Made by a program: the position numbers and the translations under genes | The notes under the pieces: generated by a model | The model's database searches: none | Told to the model about the DNA's origin: nothing | What the model saw: the letters and a program-made list of their open reading frames with translations, nothing else | Origin: Candidatus Poribacteria bacterium | Lineage (GTDB): Bacteria > Poribacteria > WGA-4E > PCPOR2b | Direction of reading: 5' to 3' | NCBI GenBank assembly: GCA_022822785.1 | Contig: JAJEAL010000085.1 | Coordinates: 16,654-80,653 of the forward strand | DNA: 64,000 bases | Shown here: piece by piece, positions 8,940 through 17,758 of the stretch | Numbering within the stretch: position 1 is the first letter of the stretch | Layout: every line of letters begins with the position of its first letter

Positions 8940-9782
8940 TTAAGTCAATGTTGACGCGACTGTATCGGTAACATTGAGATTTGGATTCTCCATACCGATG
9001 CCGGCTTCACGTCGCTTGTTTGATTCGGTTCGCGCCTTTTTGTACCACGCCTCAAACTCCGGTGTCCACGCACTATCATGCAACGTTGCCCGTTTGCGAT
9101 AGGGGACATAGTTGCCGAGATGCCAGAGGGTATTTCGGTAGAGCGCAAAATCCCCCGATTCTAGATGCAGCTGTACCGCTCCGGGCATACTGCGACAGTA
9201 TTCAAGGCAGAGCGGTTCCCGTACTTCGGCGGATTTGCCATCAAGGTCTATGTTCGGTATGGGGCGGTCTGGGAAACGTTCAATCTCTGCCGGCAGGTCG
9301 CGTCTCAGATGGCTGCCCGGGACAACCCATGTCGAACTATCTTCATACAACGCGCAGTTAATCTGATTGAACAGATTGATGTCATTGAACGCTTCATCCC
9401 ACATTGACAACGGTAAGCCTACGGCGTTATCACGCCAATCACGGTGCCATGGCGTGCAGTATGGCATCTCCGCAGGTTCAAAAAGGATACCAAAATGGTC
9501 TCGATTCCCATGACGATGACGTGGTGTTAGCACTCTGGTGATAGCGTCAACGAGCGGCGGCAGGTTAGCGTAGTCGATGAAAGGCTGTTGATCCAGATCG
9601 TAGTGTGCAACGGGTTGGAGGCGCTGCACTTGGGGACCACTTTGTTCACGGGCAATCGCTTTCGCCTTGTCGCTGACGAGCCGTAGGTCTCGAATCAATG
9701 ACGGTGGAAGAATCTTTTGGAAAACGGTGTAACCGAGCATATAGTATTGTTCAATATGCTTGTCAGATACTTGAAATGCCAT
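8940..9782 (-). CDS. phytanoyl-CoA dioxygenase (PhyH) family protein inside the translation cluster
   Basis: 280 residues. The Fe(II)-binding HxD pair lies in TPWHRDWRD, and the distal His in LWHLGNY near residue 228. The region FALYRNTLWHLGNYVPYRKR resembles the 2-oxoglutarate-binding end of PhyH enzymes. The substrate is unknown. It sits between rpmE and prfA on the same strand, in a neighbourhood otherwise devoted to translation and termination, 20 bases upstream of prfA. It is only distantly similar to the PhyH protein at 2806-3546, so a local duplication is unlikely. Confidence 0.88.
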   Translation of the reverse strand: MAFQVSDKHIEQYYMLGYTVFQKILPPSLIRDLRLVSDKAKAIAREQSGPQVQRLQPVAHYDLDQQPFIDYANLPPLVDAITRVLTPRHRHGNRDHFGILFEPAEMPYCTPWHRDWRDNAVGLPLSMWDEAFNDINLFNQINCALYEDSSTWVVPGSHLRRDLPAEIERFPDRPIPNIDLDGKSAEVREPLCLEYCRSMPGAVQLHLESGDFALYRNTLWHLGNYVPYRKRATLHDSAWTPEFEAWYKKARTESNKRREAGIGMENPNLNVTDTVASTLT

Positions 9783-9923
9783 ACGTTATTTCCTTTTCCG
9801 TCCCTTATTTACCGTGAGTTTTTCTTACGAACTCTACGGAGGCGGATGGTTACCTCCACAATCACTTGATTTAGGTCTTATCGCCGCAGTGTTTGGCTGC
9901 TGGCAGCTGTGTATCAAACCTAT

Positions 9924-10133
9924 TTAATTGTCATCGGGAAGTCCATACCTACGGCGGAAGCTTTCCACACGTCCTGCTGTATCGACAATGGTCTGCTGCC
10001 CAGAGTAGAATGGATGGCACTTTGAACAAATTTCCACGCGAATCTGAGGTTTGGTAGAATAGGTTGTATAGGTTGCACCACACACACAATTGATGACACT
10101 TTCCATGGTTTCCGGATGGATATCTGATTTCAT
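9924..10133 (-). CDS. rpmE: 50S ribosomal protein L31
   Basis: 69 residues from ATG 10133. L31 lies on the 50S subunit and helps bridge the subunits. The zinc-binding type is indicated by four cysteines, in CVC, CSKC and the spacing typical of L31. The conserved end [22 protein letters not shown] is nearly textbook. AGGAGG at 10145-10150 lies about eleven bases before ATG 10133, while an upstream in-frame GTG at 10145 overlaps that ribosome site and is rejected. It follows rho, as in many bacteria. Confidence 0.95.
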   Translation of the reverse strand: MKSDIHPETMESVINCVCGATYTTYSTKPQIRVEICSKCHPFYSGQQTIVDTAGRVESFRRRYGLPDDN

Positions 10134-10178
10134 TAGGATACTCACCTCCTTACGATCTTAGAATTGTCTAAGAAGATT

Positions 10179-10228
10179 GGGAAGCCTAAGACAGTTTAAC
10201 TCTGTAGACTGATTAATAATGGCTTCCC
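10179..10228. promoter_or_regulatory. inverted repeat in the rho-rpmE intergenic region
   Basis: GGGAAGCC at 10179-10186 pairs with GGCTTCCC at 10221-10228, with a 34-base loop that contains a smaller ACAG/CTGT hairpin. It lies downstream of the rho stop and upstream of rpmE on the minus strand. On that strand it lacks a clean U-tract, so it could be a rho-gene terminator, an rpmE leader structure or chance. Confidence 0.3.
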
Positions 10229-10318
10229 CCTTTTGGCAGAGCTCTGAGAGTTAAATAATCTGCACTTGTAAGTTCTTAGGTACATAATAAACGCATTATG
10301 TTTATCTAACAGCGGACG

Positions 10319-11632
10319 CTACCACTGATACCGTCCGCCGCGGGCGGGCGCACTGGTTTTGGTATTGTTTATCATCATTTCGATAAACTGCTCATTTGTT
10401 TGAGTTTTTCCCAAATGTTCGACAAGGAGCTCCATTGACTCAGCAGTATTCATCTGTCCCATGAGTTTTCGTAGGATCCAGGCTTTGCTGAGTATCTCCG
10501 GCTTCAGCAGCAGTTCCTCGCGTCTAGTTTTGGATTTAGCGATGTCAATGGAGGGGAAGATACGTCGTTCTAGCAAAGAACGCTCTAGGTGGATCTCCAT
10601 GTTTGCCGTACCTTTCAGCTCCTCATAAATATGCTCATCGCCTCGGCTTTCCGTATCCACTAGGACAGTAGCGATGATTGTTAAACTGCCACCTTCTTCA
10701 AACTTACGTGCCGCTCCAATAAATTGACGTGGCTTTAAAAACGCAAGTGCATCAATACCCCCCGACAATGTCTTCCCACTGTGCGGTGCCACAACATTAC
10801 AGGCTCGCACGAGGCGTGTCATGCTATCGAGCATAATCACTACATCTTTGCCATATTCGACCCACCGTTTGGCTTTTTCAATAACCATGTCCGCAACTTG
10901 CACATGCCGTTCCGGATGTTCATCAAACGTAGAGCTGATAACCTCCCCTTTTATGGACCGGGAAACATCTGTTACTTCTTCTGGACGCTCATCAATGAGG
11001 AGGAAAATGAGCATGACTTCGGGATGATTCTTCTCAATACCGTGGGCGATATTCTTTAAGATTGTGGTTTTGCCGCTGTAAGGCGGAGCTACAATCAATC
11101 CACGTTGCCCCTTACCGATCGGAGACATTAAATCGACAATGCGTGTTGAGAACTCCCTCGGATTGTGTTCAAGTCCGAGTCGTTCATAGGGGTATACGGG
11201 GGTCAAATTATCGAACAGGATTTTATCCTTTGCAGCCGCTGGATGTTCACCATTGACTTTCTCGATTTTCAATAGTGCAAAGTAAAATTCATCTTTATCG
11301 CCTCCCTTTTTAGGGGGACGGATCTGTCCCTGGACCTCGTGGCCTGTACGGAGGTCAAATTTGCGTATTTGCGAGGGAGAGACATAAATATCATCGGTGC
11401 TTTGTAAATAATTATAGCTCGATGACCGGAGGAAGCCGTATTTTTCCGGTAAAATCTCAAGAATACCTTCTCCGAATAACATGCCGCTGCTTTCCGCTTT
11501 GGCTTCAAGAATTTTGGCAATGAGCTCTTGCTTACGGAGGCTACTGTATCCCGTAAGTCCAAGCTTCCGAGCCATGCCATTCAATTCGGAGATTGTCATC
11601 TCTTGGAGTTTGACAATGTCCACATTCTCCAT
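10319..11632 (-). CDS. rho: transcription termination factor Rho
   Basis: 437 residues from ATG 11632. Rho is a hexameric RNA-dependent ATPase that ends transcription. The N-terminal Rho_N helix bundle (KLQEMTISELNGMARKLGL) is followed by the RNA-binding cold-shock domain (EGILEILPEKYGFLRS) and the RecA-like ATPase with P-loop APPYSGKTT, VIMLDSMTRLVRA and DEGHI-equivalent SRGDEHIYEELKGT. GAGGAG sits ten bases before ATG 11632; the longer frame opening at 11650 starts inside that ribosome site. The short C-terminus ends in PARGGRYQW. Confidence 0.97.
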   Translation of the reverse strand: MENVDIVKLQEMTISELNGMARKLGLTGYSSLRKQELIAKILEAKAESSGMLFGEGILEILPEKYGFLRSSSYNYLQSTDDIYVSPSQIRKFDLRTGHEVQGQIRPPKKGGDKDEFYFALLKIEKVNGEHPAAAKDKILFDNLTPVYPYERLGLEHNPREFSTRIVDLMSPIGKGQRGLIVAPPYSGKTTILKNIAHGIEKNHPEVMLIFLLIDERPEEVTDVSRSIKGEVISSTFDEHPERHVQVADMVIEKAKRWVEYGKDVVIMLDSMTRLVRACNVVAPHSGKTLSGGIDALAFLKPRQFIGAARKFEEGGSLTIIATVLVDTESRGDEHIYEELKGTANMEIHLERSLLERRIFPSIDIAKSKTRREELLLKPEILSKAWILRKLMGQMNTAESMELLVEHLGKTQTNEQFIEMMINNTKTSAPARGGRYQW

Positions 11633-12213
11633 AGTTTTGTTACTCCTCATTGCGCGATCCTAACTGTCTATAGATTGTTTAACACTTATATTTTCTTAGG
11701 TCAACCCCAAAATTAGCACAGAGCAGTTGCAGCAGGCAATTCATGGTTGACGCTACACTTTAGGGACAAAATAATATACTCCAAACGATCATATAAAGGG
11801 CAAGCAGCAACATCATAGAGAGGAGATATGCAACTATTTACCAGTCGACCTCTAATTGGCAATCGTTGGCAGCAGAGTGGAAGGAAATTATCGAAAAGAA
11901 AGTTGAGTCAAATTAAGATTAAAGACAAGGATACGCAGAATAAAGGTTGGTTAAATCATAAATTGTAAGGAATTCCCAAACGGGCGACATCGAAGAGGCA
12001 TCAAATCAGGGTTTGAAGGCATTCAGGATAATATGAAATATGTGTAGCAGATAACTGTTGGTGGGAATTATTCCTATTAGTCATTAGATTATACATCAAT
12101 AGATAGCTTAACGTCAAGGTATTTTATTTAGGTATGCTAAAAATATCCAAATACACCAATGAATGAAGACTTCAATTTAGTGAATTTACTTAAGTTTTTT
12201 CGATTTACAGATT
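11633..12213. other. intergenic region between rho and the ABC ATPase gene
   Basis: About 580 bases upstream of rho, AT-rich. No gene can be supported. A 46-codon plus-strand frame (11828-11968) opens after AGGAG but is lysine-rich, with poor ribosome-site spacing and no recognisable family. The rho promoter should lie at 11650-11720; a TTGACC is present there on the minus strand but its -10 match is poor. Downstream of the ABC ATPase, where a permease would be expected, no permease frame is present. Confidence 0.6.
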
Positions 12214-13224
12214 TTACATTTCTGAACCTGCTTCAACCTCTATCTGTGCTTCACCGTCCACGGCTGTCGTCAATTGCAAGAAAAGCTCCTCAAGCGTCAT
12301 TTCGATAGAACGCATTTCCAACAAGTTCCAACCGTGTTGGATGATGCTTGACGAAACCGCTGCGCGAATATCCGTATTCAGTTCATAATTGATGTGGAAT
12401 CTCGGATTGACGCTATCATTCAAGTCTGGAATTTCGACACGGTTGACACCCGGGAGATTTTCGAGGACGGTTTTGATCTCTGTTTCCGGCCCCGACACTT
12501 CAAGATCAAGCGTTTTAGTATTCTCCAATTCTGCTTGTCCGTGATCTCCAGCATTAATAGAAACAGCACGCCCCTCCGAGAGCCTAATGCCACCAGCGAT
12601 CTTGCCGTCATTGATGATGATCAGCCGCTCACAGGTCATGCTCGCTTCAGGGAGGATATGTGTGCTAAGGATGATTGTATGTTCCTTGCCGAGCGCTTTA
12701 ATCAGTTCACGGATCTCAATAATCTGCCGCGGATCGAGTCCGGAGGTGGGTTCGTCCAGGACAATGACATCTGGATCGTGAATCAATGCTTGCGCTAAAC
12801 CGACTCGCTGACGATAGCCTTTGGACAACTGCCCGACAATCTGCCCTCGCCGCTCCGTTAAGCCACAGGATTCAATCGCTACTTCCAATCGCTCAGCCCG
12901 TTTGCTTCGCGGTACACCTTTAATCTTAGATACAAATTCGAGGTAACCCGTGACAGTCATTTCTGGATAGAGCGGCACACTTTCGGGGAGATATCCGATA
13001 TGCTTACGAACTTCCAAAGATTCCTTGAACACATCGTATCCGGCGACCATCGCATTGCCGCTGCTCGCGGGCATAAAACAGGTCAGAATTCGCATGGCGG
13101 TGGTCTTGCCAGCACCATTGGGTCCTAAAAAACCGATGACCTCGCCTTTGTCGATACGAAAGGAAATTCCTTTCAGTGCCTGAAACGGTCCGTAATTTTT
13201 TGTAAGATTTTCAACTTCGATCAT
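12214..13224 (-). CDS. ABC transporter ATP-binding protein (GldA/DUF4162-like)
   Basis: 336 residues. It carries Walker A GPNGAGKTT (residues 34-42), the Q-loop region, signature LSKGYRQRV near 133, Walker B VIVLDEPTSGLDP and the H-loop STHI. The extra C-terminal domain of about 110 residues, with an EELFLQLT ending, matches ABC-2-type drug, polysaccharide or GldA-like ATPases. These work with a membrane permease, usually encoded immediately downstream; none is present on either side here. It is therefore an orphan subunit or works with a permease encoded elsewhere. The ATG at 13224 follows GGAGATCGGTG. Confidence 0.9.
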   Translation of the reverse strand: MIEVENLTKNYGPFQALKGISFRIDKGEVIGFLGPNGAGKTTAMRILTCFMPASSGNAMVAGYDVFKESLEVRKHIGYLPESVPLYPEMTVTGYLEFVSKIKGVPRSKRAERLEVAIESCGLTERRGQIVGQLSKGYRQRVGLAQALIHDPDVIVLDEPTSGLDPRQIIEIRELIKALGKEHTIILSTHILPEASMTCERLIIINDGKIAGGIRLSEGRAVSINAGDHGQAELENTKTLDLEVSGPETEIKTVLENLPGVNRVEIPDLNDSVNPRFHINYELNTDIRAAVSSSIIQHGWNLLEMRSIEMTLEELFLQLTTAVDGEAQIEVEAGSEM

Positions 13225-13488
13225 TCACCGATCTCCGGTAATAAATGCATAGGACTTCGATTCCAGCTGTATTGATTTTATCTGCGTAAATACTTTGACG
13301 GGATTTCGGATGCAAAGTTGATTAAACGCATCCCTTTTCAAGTCTGTTCGCCATTTATTGTTTACTTAATCAACAAAGTTGATGCAAATGCCTGCTTTAC
13401 CGTTGAGCATCAGGGCAGTGGAGAGTTCATACTGACACCTCTATTGTCCAACCTTGTGAGGAGGTGAAGCCTTCGCAAGAATCTGGGG

Positions 13489-14067
13489 CTATTTCAAAAA
13501 GAGAAACACCAATGTCGTCACTTGGAGAATTAATAAACCAATTATTCCAATATTAAGGCGCAAATTGCGTTTTTCAAGTCTGCCAATTCTGTTGAGAATC
13601 GTCTTATCGTTTTCAACGGACTCCATTCCGAGTTTTTCAACCTCATCAAACCTCTCCTTGAATCTAACTTCACCAATTCGGTCTAAGATTGTCTTACCTG
13701 TGGTGAGTAATTCAATTGTACCACGAACAATGTTATTAGCAGATTCTTGAATTATTTTCACACTATTTTTTGTCTCTTCAATTCCGTTGAGAATCGTTTT
13801 ATCATTTTCAACGGATTCCCCTCCGAGTTTTTCAACTTCATCAAACCTCTCTTTGAATTGAACTTCACCAACTCGGTCTAAGATTGTCTTGCCTGTGGTA
13901 AGTAATTCAGTCGTACCACGGACAATGTTATTAGCAGATTCTTGAATTGTTCTCGCGCTATTTTTTCCATCCTCAATTTGATCAACGGCAGGCTTGAGTT
14001 TGTTCAACTCTTCTAAAAGATTGTGAACCAACGTTTCTGTTTCTAAAAAATCAGAATTATCGGACAT
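13489..14067 (-). CDS. coiled-coil protein with internal duplication and C-terminal membrane anchor
   Basis: 192 residues, no recognised family. Two near-identical 65-residue repeats span about residues 37-101 and 102-166 (each contains QESANNIVRGT, ELLTTGKTILDR and FKERFDEVEKLG). They are predicted helical, with heptad-like spacing. The last 20 residues form a single hydrophobic segment (IGIIGLLILQVTTLVFLFL) ending in Lys, typical of a tail-anchored inner-membrane protein with its bulk in the cytoplasm. The start overlaps the end of the helicase-nuclease gene by 11 bases, so the two are translationally coupled. A role as membrane effector or tether for that enzyme is inference. Confidence 0.8.
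   Translation of the reverse strand: MSDNSDFLETETLVHNLLEELNKLKPAVDQIEDGKNSARTIQESANNIVRGTTELLTTGKTILDRVGEVQFKERFDEVEKLGGESVENDKTILNGIEETKNSVKIIQESANNIVRGTIELLTTGKTILDRIGEVRFKERFDEVEKLGMESVENDKTILNRIGRLEKRNLRLNIGIIGLLILQVTTLVFLFLK
13565..13955. repeat. 195-base tandem duplication inside the coiled-coil gene
   Basis: Two adjacent copies of a 195-base unit, offset exactly 195 bases (for example TGTTATTAGC at 13731 and 13926). They are highly similar at the DNA level and keep the reading frame. The low divergence suggests a recent in-frame duplication of a 65-residue coiled-coil module. Confidence 0.8.
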
Positions 14068-17000
14068 TTTGAGTTCCCCCTAAAAATTGTTGATTGAAAT
14101 TTTTAACGTCTTGAAGCATCCAATTCAACAGATTTTTTTCGGTATAGACAGGATTCATATGATATATGGCATGTGCAATCACCCTCGTTTGCAATGTGTT
14201 TAGGGCAATTTCAGCAATATCCTCTTGAATCATCTCGAAATTTTGAATACTCTCAGACCACTGTTCAAATTTTCTCAGAAATTCCAAAGTAATCTCCTCT
14301 CGTTTGGCAATGGGGAGATCTGTGAGATTCTGGAAACCTGAACGAATATCGCTGAGTGCTTGTTTAATCTCTTGATCTTGATTCGGCAGGAGCAATCGGG
14401 CAAACCCGCTCAAAAGATATAGGCCAGGATGGCTCGGAAAGCTTTCCAGAGTTCTTCTGCAGCCCCCCAGAAGCAGACGGGCACCATCTACCTCATTCAG
14501 TAATGGTTGATCCAACTCATTATTGATATCCAATACATTCCACCATTCCTGCGGTTCAATTCGTCTTGCTAGTTGCGAAAGCGGTTCTGTGAACGGCGAT
14601 TTTTCAAGGTAACTTAATAACGCTTCTCTGATCGTCTCATCTGTGTGACAAGTTCTAGCAACTTCAGCCATCGTTTGAATCGCTCTACGGCGTTTTTTTG
14701 CAATCTCCTCATATACAAAATCAATCAAGCAGCCCAAGCATTTTTCAATTAAGTTCCTGCCTTTGAGTTTTTTAACTTTTTTATTGATTACCGTTCGATC
14801 CTGAGTCTTATAACGGGCAATGTAGTCTTGCAATTGTGCGAGATATTCCTCTTCTGGTCTTCTAACAATTGTTACTTCAAATTGTTTAGGACCGAAATCT
14901 ATTGTGTAATTCTGAACAACACCGATGATTGAAAGACGGTAGATAGCTTTTTCTCGCTTCATCTTTATTGAATCACTACCTCCAAATGGAATCTGTATTT
15001 CCTCGGACTGGTTAAGTTGTAATGTATCAAGGAAAGGGTAAATCCAACCCTCTAATAATTCAAGAATCGCCTTTTTTTCAGCACTTGTGCCTGGAAAGCC
15101 TTTTTTCAGAAACCACATCATTCGGTGAATATCGCCTTGCCGAGCCCGAGGTGGATCCCGCAGTTGTGAGATCTCGTCAATGCTGCGGTGCCCATCTAAA
15201 GACCTATCGGCGTTTGCTGCGCTATCGTCCGAAAAAATAATGGCGCAAATCGAGTTTTTTCTGTCCCTACCAGCCCTTCCTGCTTCCTGATAAAATGCTT
15301 CCAATGACTGGGGAATTCCGTAATGGATCGTATAACGAATGTTTGGTTTATCGATCCCCATACCAAAGGCTTTGGTAGATACCAGAAGGGGAAATTCGTT
15401 TGTTTTGAATCTTTGCTGCACACTTCGTTTATGTTCGTTATAGGACCGTTCTCTATTGTGATTGGGATTCGGCTTGAAGGTCTTTGGAGCTTTACCGCTG
15501 TAAAATTCGACAGGAATATCGAGTTCATGGGATAGAAACGTCCACACCTTCTCACCAAATGCTCCATTGACATGAGGAACAAAGACAATGCCGGAATGTG
15601 TATGGTGTCCATTCGGTTCATAAAAGCTGTCCACATTTAACCGGAGTTGGTTAGGTATAGCATTTAATATGTCTGAGAGTTTCGATTGCTTTTGATTTGA
15701 GGGAACCGTGTAAAGGCTAAATTGCAATTCTGGGCGGTCAAACGTGCTCAGCTGAATCTTAGCTTCCTCGTCGCCAATTCCGATTTCTCTTTGAATATCT
15801 GTTAACACCGCGTAGGATGCCGTTCCAGTCAGCGCAACAATTGTCGGTGGCATGTCACGAAAACGACAAACGGCTTGCACAGTGCTAGCTAAATTAAGGT
15901 ACGAAGTTCGGAAATCGTGTCCCCATTCAGAAACACAGTGGGCTTCATCAATTACCACATAAGGTACTGAAAAAGCGGTGGTCATTCGACCTAGTTCCTC
16001 TTGGAACTTTTTAATCTGCAACCTTTCTGGAGAAATGAATACAATCTGAAATTCTCCGTTTCCCATTTGCCGAATAATCTTTTCTCGCTCCTTAGTTTCC
16101 TGTTCACTATTGATGAACGCGATTCGATCAATCCTATTGGTTTTCAGGTTTTCCGCTTGGTCAAACATTAACGAACGCAGTGGGTCAACCACCAATGTCA
16201 CACCGGGCTGCAGCAGCGCAGACAACTGATAACACAACGATTTACCAGCCCCTGTCGGCAGCAAACCGATAACAGGCTTCTGTGCTAAGGAACGGGTCAA
16301 AATCTCAAACTGTCCTTCTCGAAAGTCCTTTTTCCGGAAGAGATTCTGGAGGAAAAATCGGAGTGGTTTCCGTTTATCGTCAGTCATGGGATAAGCAATG
16401 GGTTCGCTAGACTGAATCTGGTCCCGATCTTTCGGTGTATGTACAGAACGTATAGAAACAGCTGCACTATGAGAACCCAAAAGTTGATTACATAAACCGG
16501 GATCTGGTGTGGTATACCCGTGACGCTGCAGCATGGAAATATCAATCAGTAAGTCGCCATCAAATGTCTCTGCATTTTGCGAATCCAGCACGTGTGAGTT
16601 TGCATGGATGCTAAATTCCGAAAGTTGGCCCTCCGATATGCCGCTACTAGCTCTTTCAAATTCGGGAGTTGCGTAAATTAGCAGCTCAACTTGGGGAAGT
16701 GGTGTGTTAATCTCAAGCAAACTGTAGAACGCTTGAAGGGTTTGCAAAAAATCTAAAATGGCAAGTTGGGCACAAGGGACATCTCTTTCAATGATGGCTA
16801 ACTTCCACTTTGGCTGATTCAATGAAAGTGCTGAATAGCGTAAGGTCCAAAGAAGTATTTTCTGTAAACGTGCTACAGCAAAAGGAGTCAGAACTAATTG
16901 CAAAGCCTTTTGTCCAAGTTCCGTTTCCCATAGTGGAGATTGATAATTTTGCTCAATTAGGGCAAAAAACGGGTTTGTTGCAAGTTTATCTCTAAGACGA

Positions 17001-17758
17001 TTTACATCTTGTTCAATTCTTTGTTCCAATCTGCCACATCTTACGTCTCGTGCAGGGATTCTGAAAACTTCCCAACCGCTGTTCTTGAGACTTTCATCTC
17101 GTCTTTCATCGAGCCTTCGTTGACTTGGTTCCTCGTGTTGTTCACCATCAACTTCAAAAACTGCCTTGATTTGATCTGTTTCTAAAGCAAAATCTACTTT
17201 CTGTCCGAAAAACTTGGATGCCGCCTTGCGATCAATCAAAGTTTCAAATAGTTGTTGGGGCTCAACCAACTGAGTAATATGGCTTCCCAAAAATTTAGGG
17301 AGCAAATTGGAGAAAAAGTCCTGTTCCTCATCACTATCAAACGGTTGGTGGGGCAATTCGATCTCTGGGGTCAAGCGAGGATCAATAATATAGTGCGCTC
17401 TCTTTAGTAGGTTCAACCATTCTTCTTCAGTTTCAACGTTAAGGTTCTGGTGTAGAAACTCAAAACTCCCTGTTTCGGATTCCTCGTCTATAGGGATGTG
17501 TGGATGAGACAACCGGGCTAAAGTGCGCTCTACCAGTAAGGAAGGGAAAGTTGGCAGTCCCCTGCTAAGCAGATTCTCGTAAACAGCAATCAATTTGGAA
17601 TCCATTGGCGTTAGTTCTTGGGAACCCTGGGGAGGAATAATTTCCTCACAACTGAAAGTACACAGACACTTCAGAACAGATTCGAGATCCAATTCGGTTA
17701 TGTTGGGCTGCAAATTGTGTAAATAGCCTAAATAGAATCCACAATTGTAGAACTTCAC
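14057..17758 (-). CDS. RecQ-like superfamily 2 helicase with a PD-(D/E)xK-type nuclease domain
   Basis: 1233 residues. Residues 1-170 match no family I know. Residues about 180-255 form a DUF559/Vsr-like nuclease core: KVDFAL, then AVFEVDGEQHEE near 205, then GWEVFRIP and an R-rich helix. Helicase motifs follow: I LLPTGAGKS (about 499), II DEAHCVSEWGHDFR (about 603, RecQ-type), III ALTGTA, V STKAFGMGIDKPNIR, and VI QEAGRAGRD (about 823). The C-terminal 380 residues lack an evident RQC zinc site or HRDC domain. The length is about twice that of housekeeping RecQ. GTG start; GAGG lies eight bases upstream. The small ORF upstream overlaps it as GTGA, and the coiled-coil gene overlaps its end. 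Likely an accessory DNA-processing or defence enzyme. Confidence 0.85.
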   Translation of the reverse strand: MKFYNCGFYLGYLHNLQPNITELDLESVLKCLCTFSCEEIIPPQGSQELTPMDSKLIAVYENLLSRGLPTFPSLLVERTLARLSHPHIPIDEESETGSFEFLHQNLNVETEEEWLNLLKRAHYIIDPRLTPEIELPHQPFDSDEEQDFFSNLLPKFLGSHITQLVEPQQLFETLIDRKAASKFFGQKVDFALETDQIKAVFEVDGEQHEEPSQRRLDERRDESLKNSGWEVFRIPARDVRCGRLEQRIEQDVNRLRDKLATNPFFALIEQNYQSPLWETELGQKALQLVLTPFAVARLQKILLWTLRYSALSLNQPKWKLAIIERDVPCAQLAILDFLQTLQAFYSLLEINTPLPQVELLIYATPEFERASSGISEGQLSEFSIHANSHVLDSQNAETFDGDLLIDISMLQRHGYTTPDPGLCNQLLGSHSAAVSIRSVHTPKDRDQIQSSEPIAYPMTDDKRKPLRFFLQNLFRKKDFREGQFEILTRSLAQKPVIGLLPTGAGKSLCYQLSALLQPGVTLVVDPLRSLMFDQAENLKTNRIDRIAFINSEQETKEREKIIRQMGNGEFQIVFISPERLQIKKFQEELGRMTTAFSVPYVVIDEAHCVSEWGHDFRTSYLNLASTVQAVCRFRDMPPTIVALTGTASYAVLTDIQREIGIGDEEAKIQLSTFDRPELQFSLYTVPSNQKQSKLSDILNAIPNQLRLNVDSFYEPNGHHTHSGIVFVPHVNGAFGEKVWTFLSHELDIPVEFYSGKAPKTFKPNPNHNRERSYNEHKRSVQQRFKTNEFPLLVSTKAFGMGIDKPNIRYTIHYGIPQSLEAFYQEAGRAGRDRKNSICAIIFSDDSAANADRSLDGHRSIDEISQLRDPPRARQGDIHRMMWFLKKGFPGTSAEKKAILELLEGWIYPFLDTLQLNQSEEIQIPFGGSDSIKMKREKAIYRLSIIGVVQNYTIDFGPKQFEVTIVRRPEEEYLAQLQDYIARYKTQDRTVINKKVKKLKGRNLIEKCLGCLIDFVYEEIAKKRRRAIQTMAEVARTCHTDETIREALLSYLEKSPFTEPLSQLARRIEPQEWWNVLDINNELDQPLLNEVDGARLLLGGCRRTLESFPSHPGLYLLSGFARLLLPNQDQEIKQALSDIRSGFQNLTDLPIAKREEITLEFLRKFEQWSESIQNFEMIQEDIAEIALNTLQTRVIAHAIYHMNPVYTEKNLLNWMLQDVKNFNQQFLGGTQNVR

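Noticed and set aside
10143..10145. GTG as the start of rpmE
   Set aside because: It overlaps the AGGAGG ribosome site; ATG 10133 gives the normal L31 N-terminus.
11828..11968. 46-codon plus-strand ORF after AGGAG
   Set aside because: Lysine-rich, with a poor two-base ribosome spacing and no recognisable family; kept only as a note in the intergenic entry.
12394..12798. Open frame of 134 codons on the plus strand
   Set aside because: It is antisense to the ABC ATPase gene and its protein text has no family pattern; the ATPase has all motifs.
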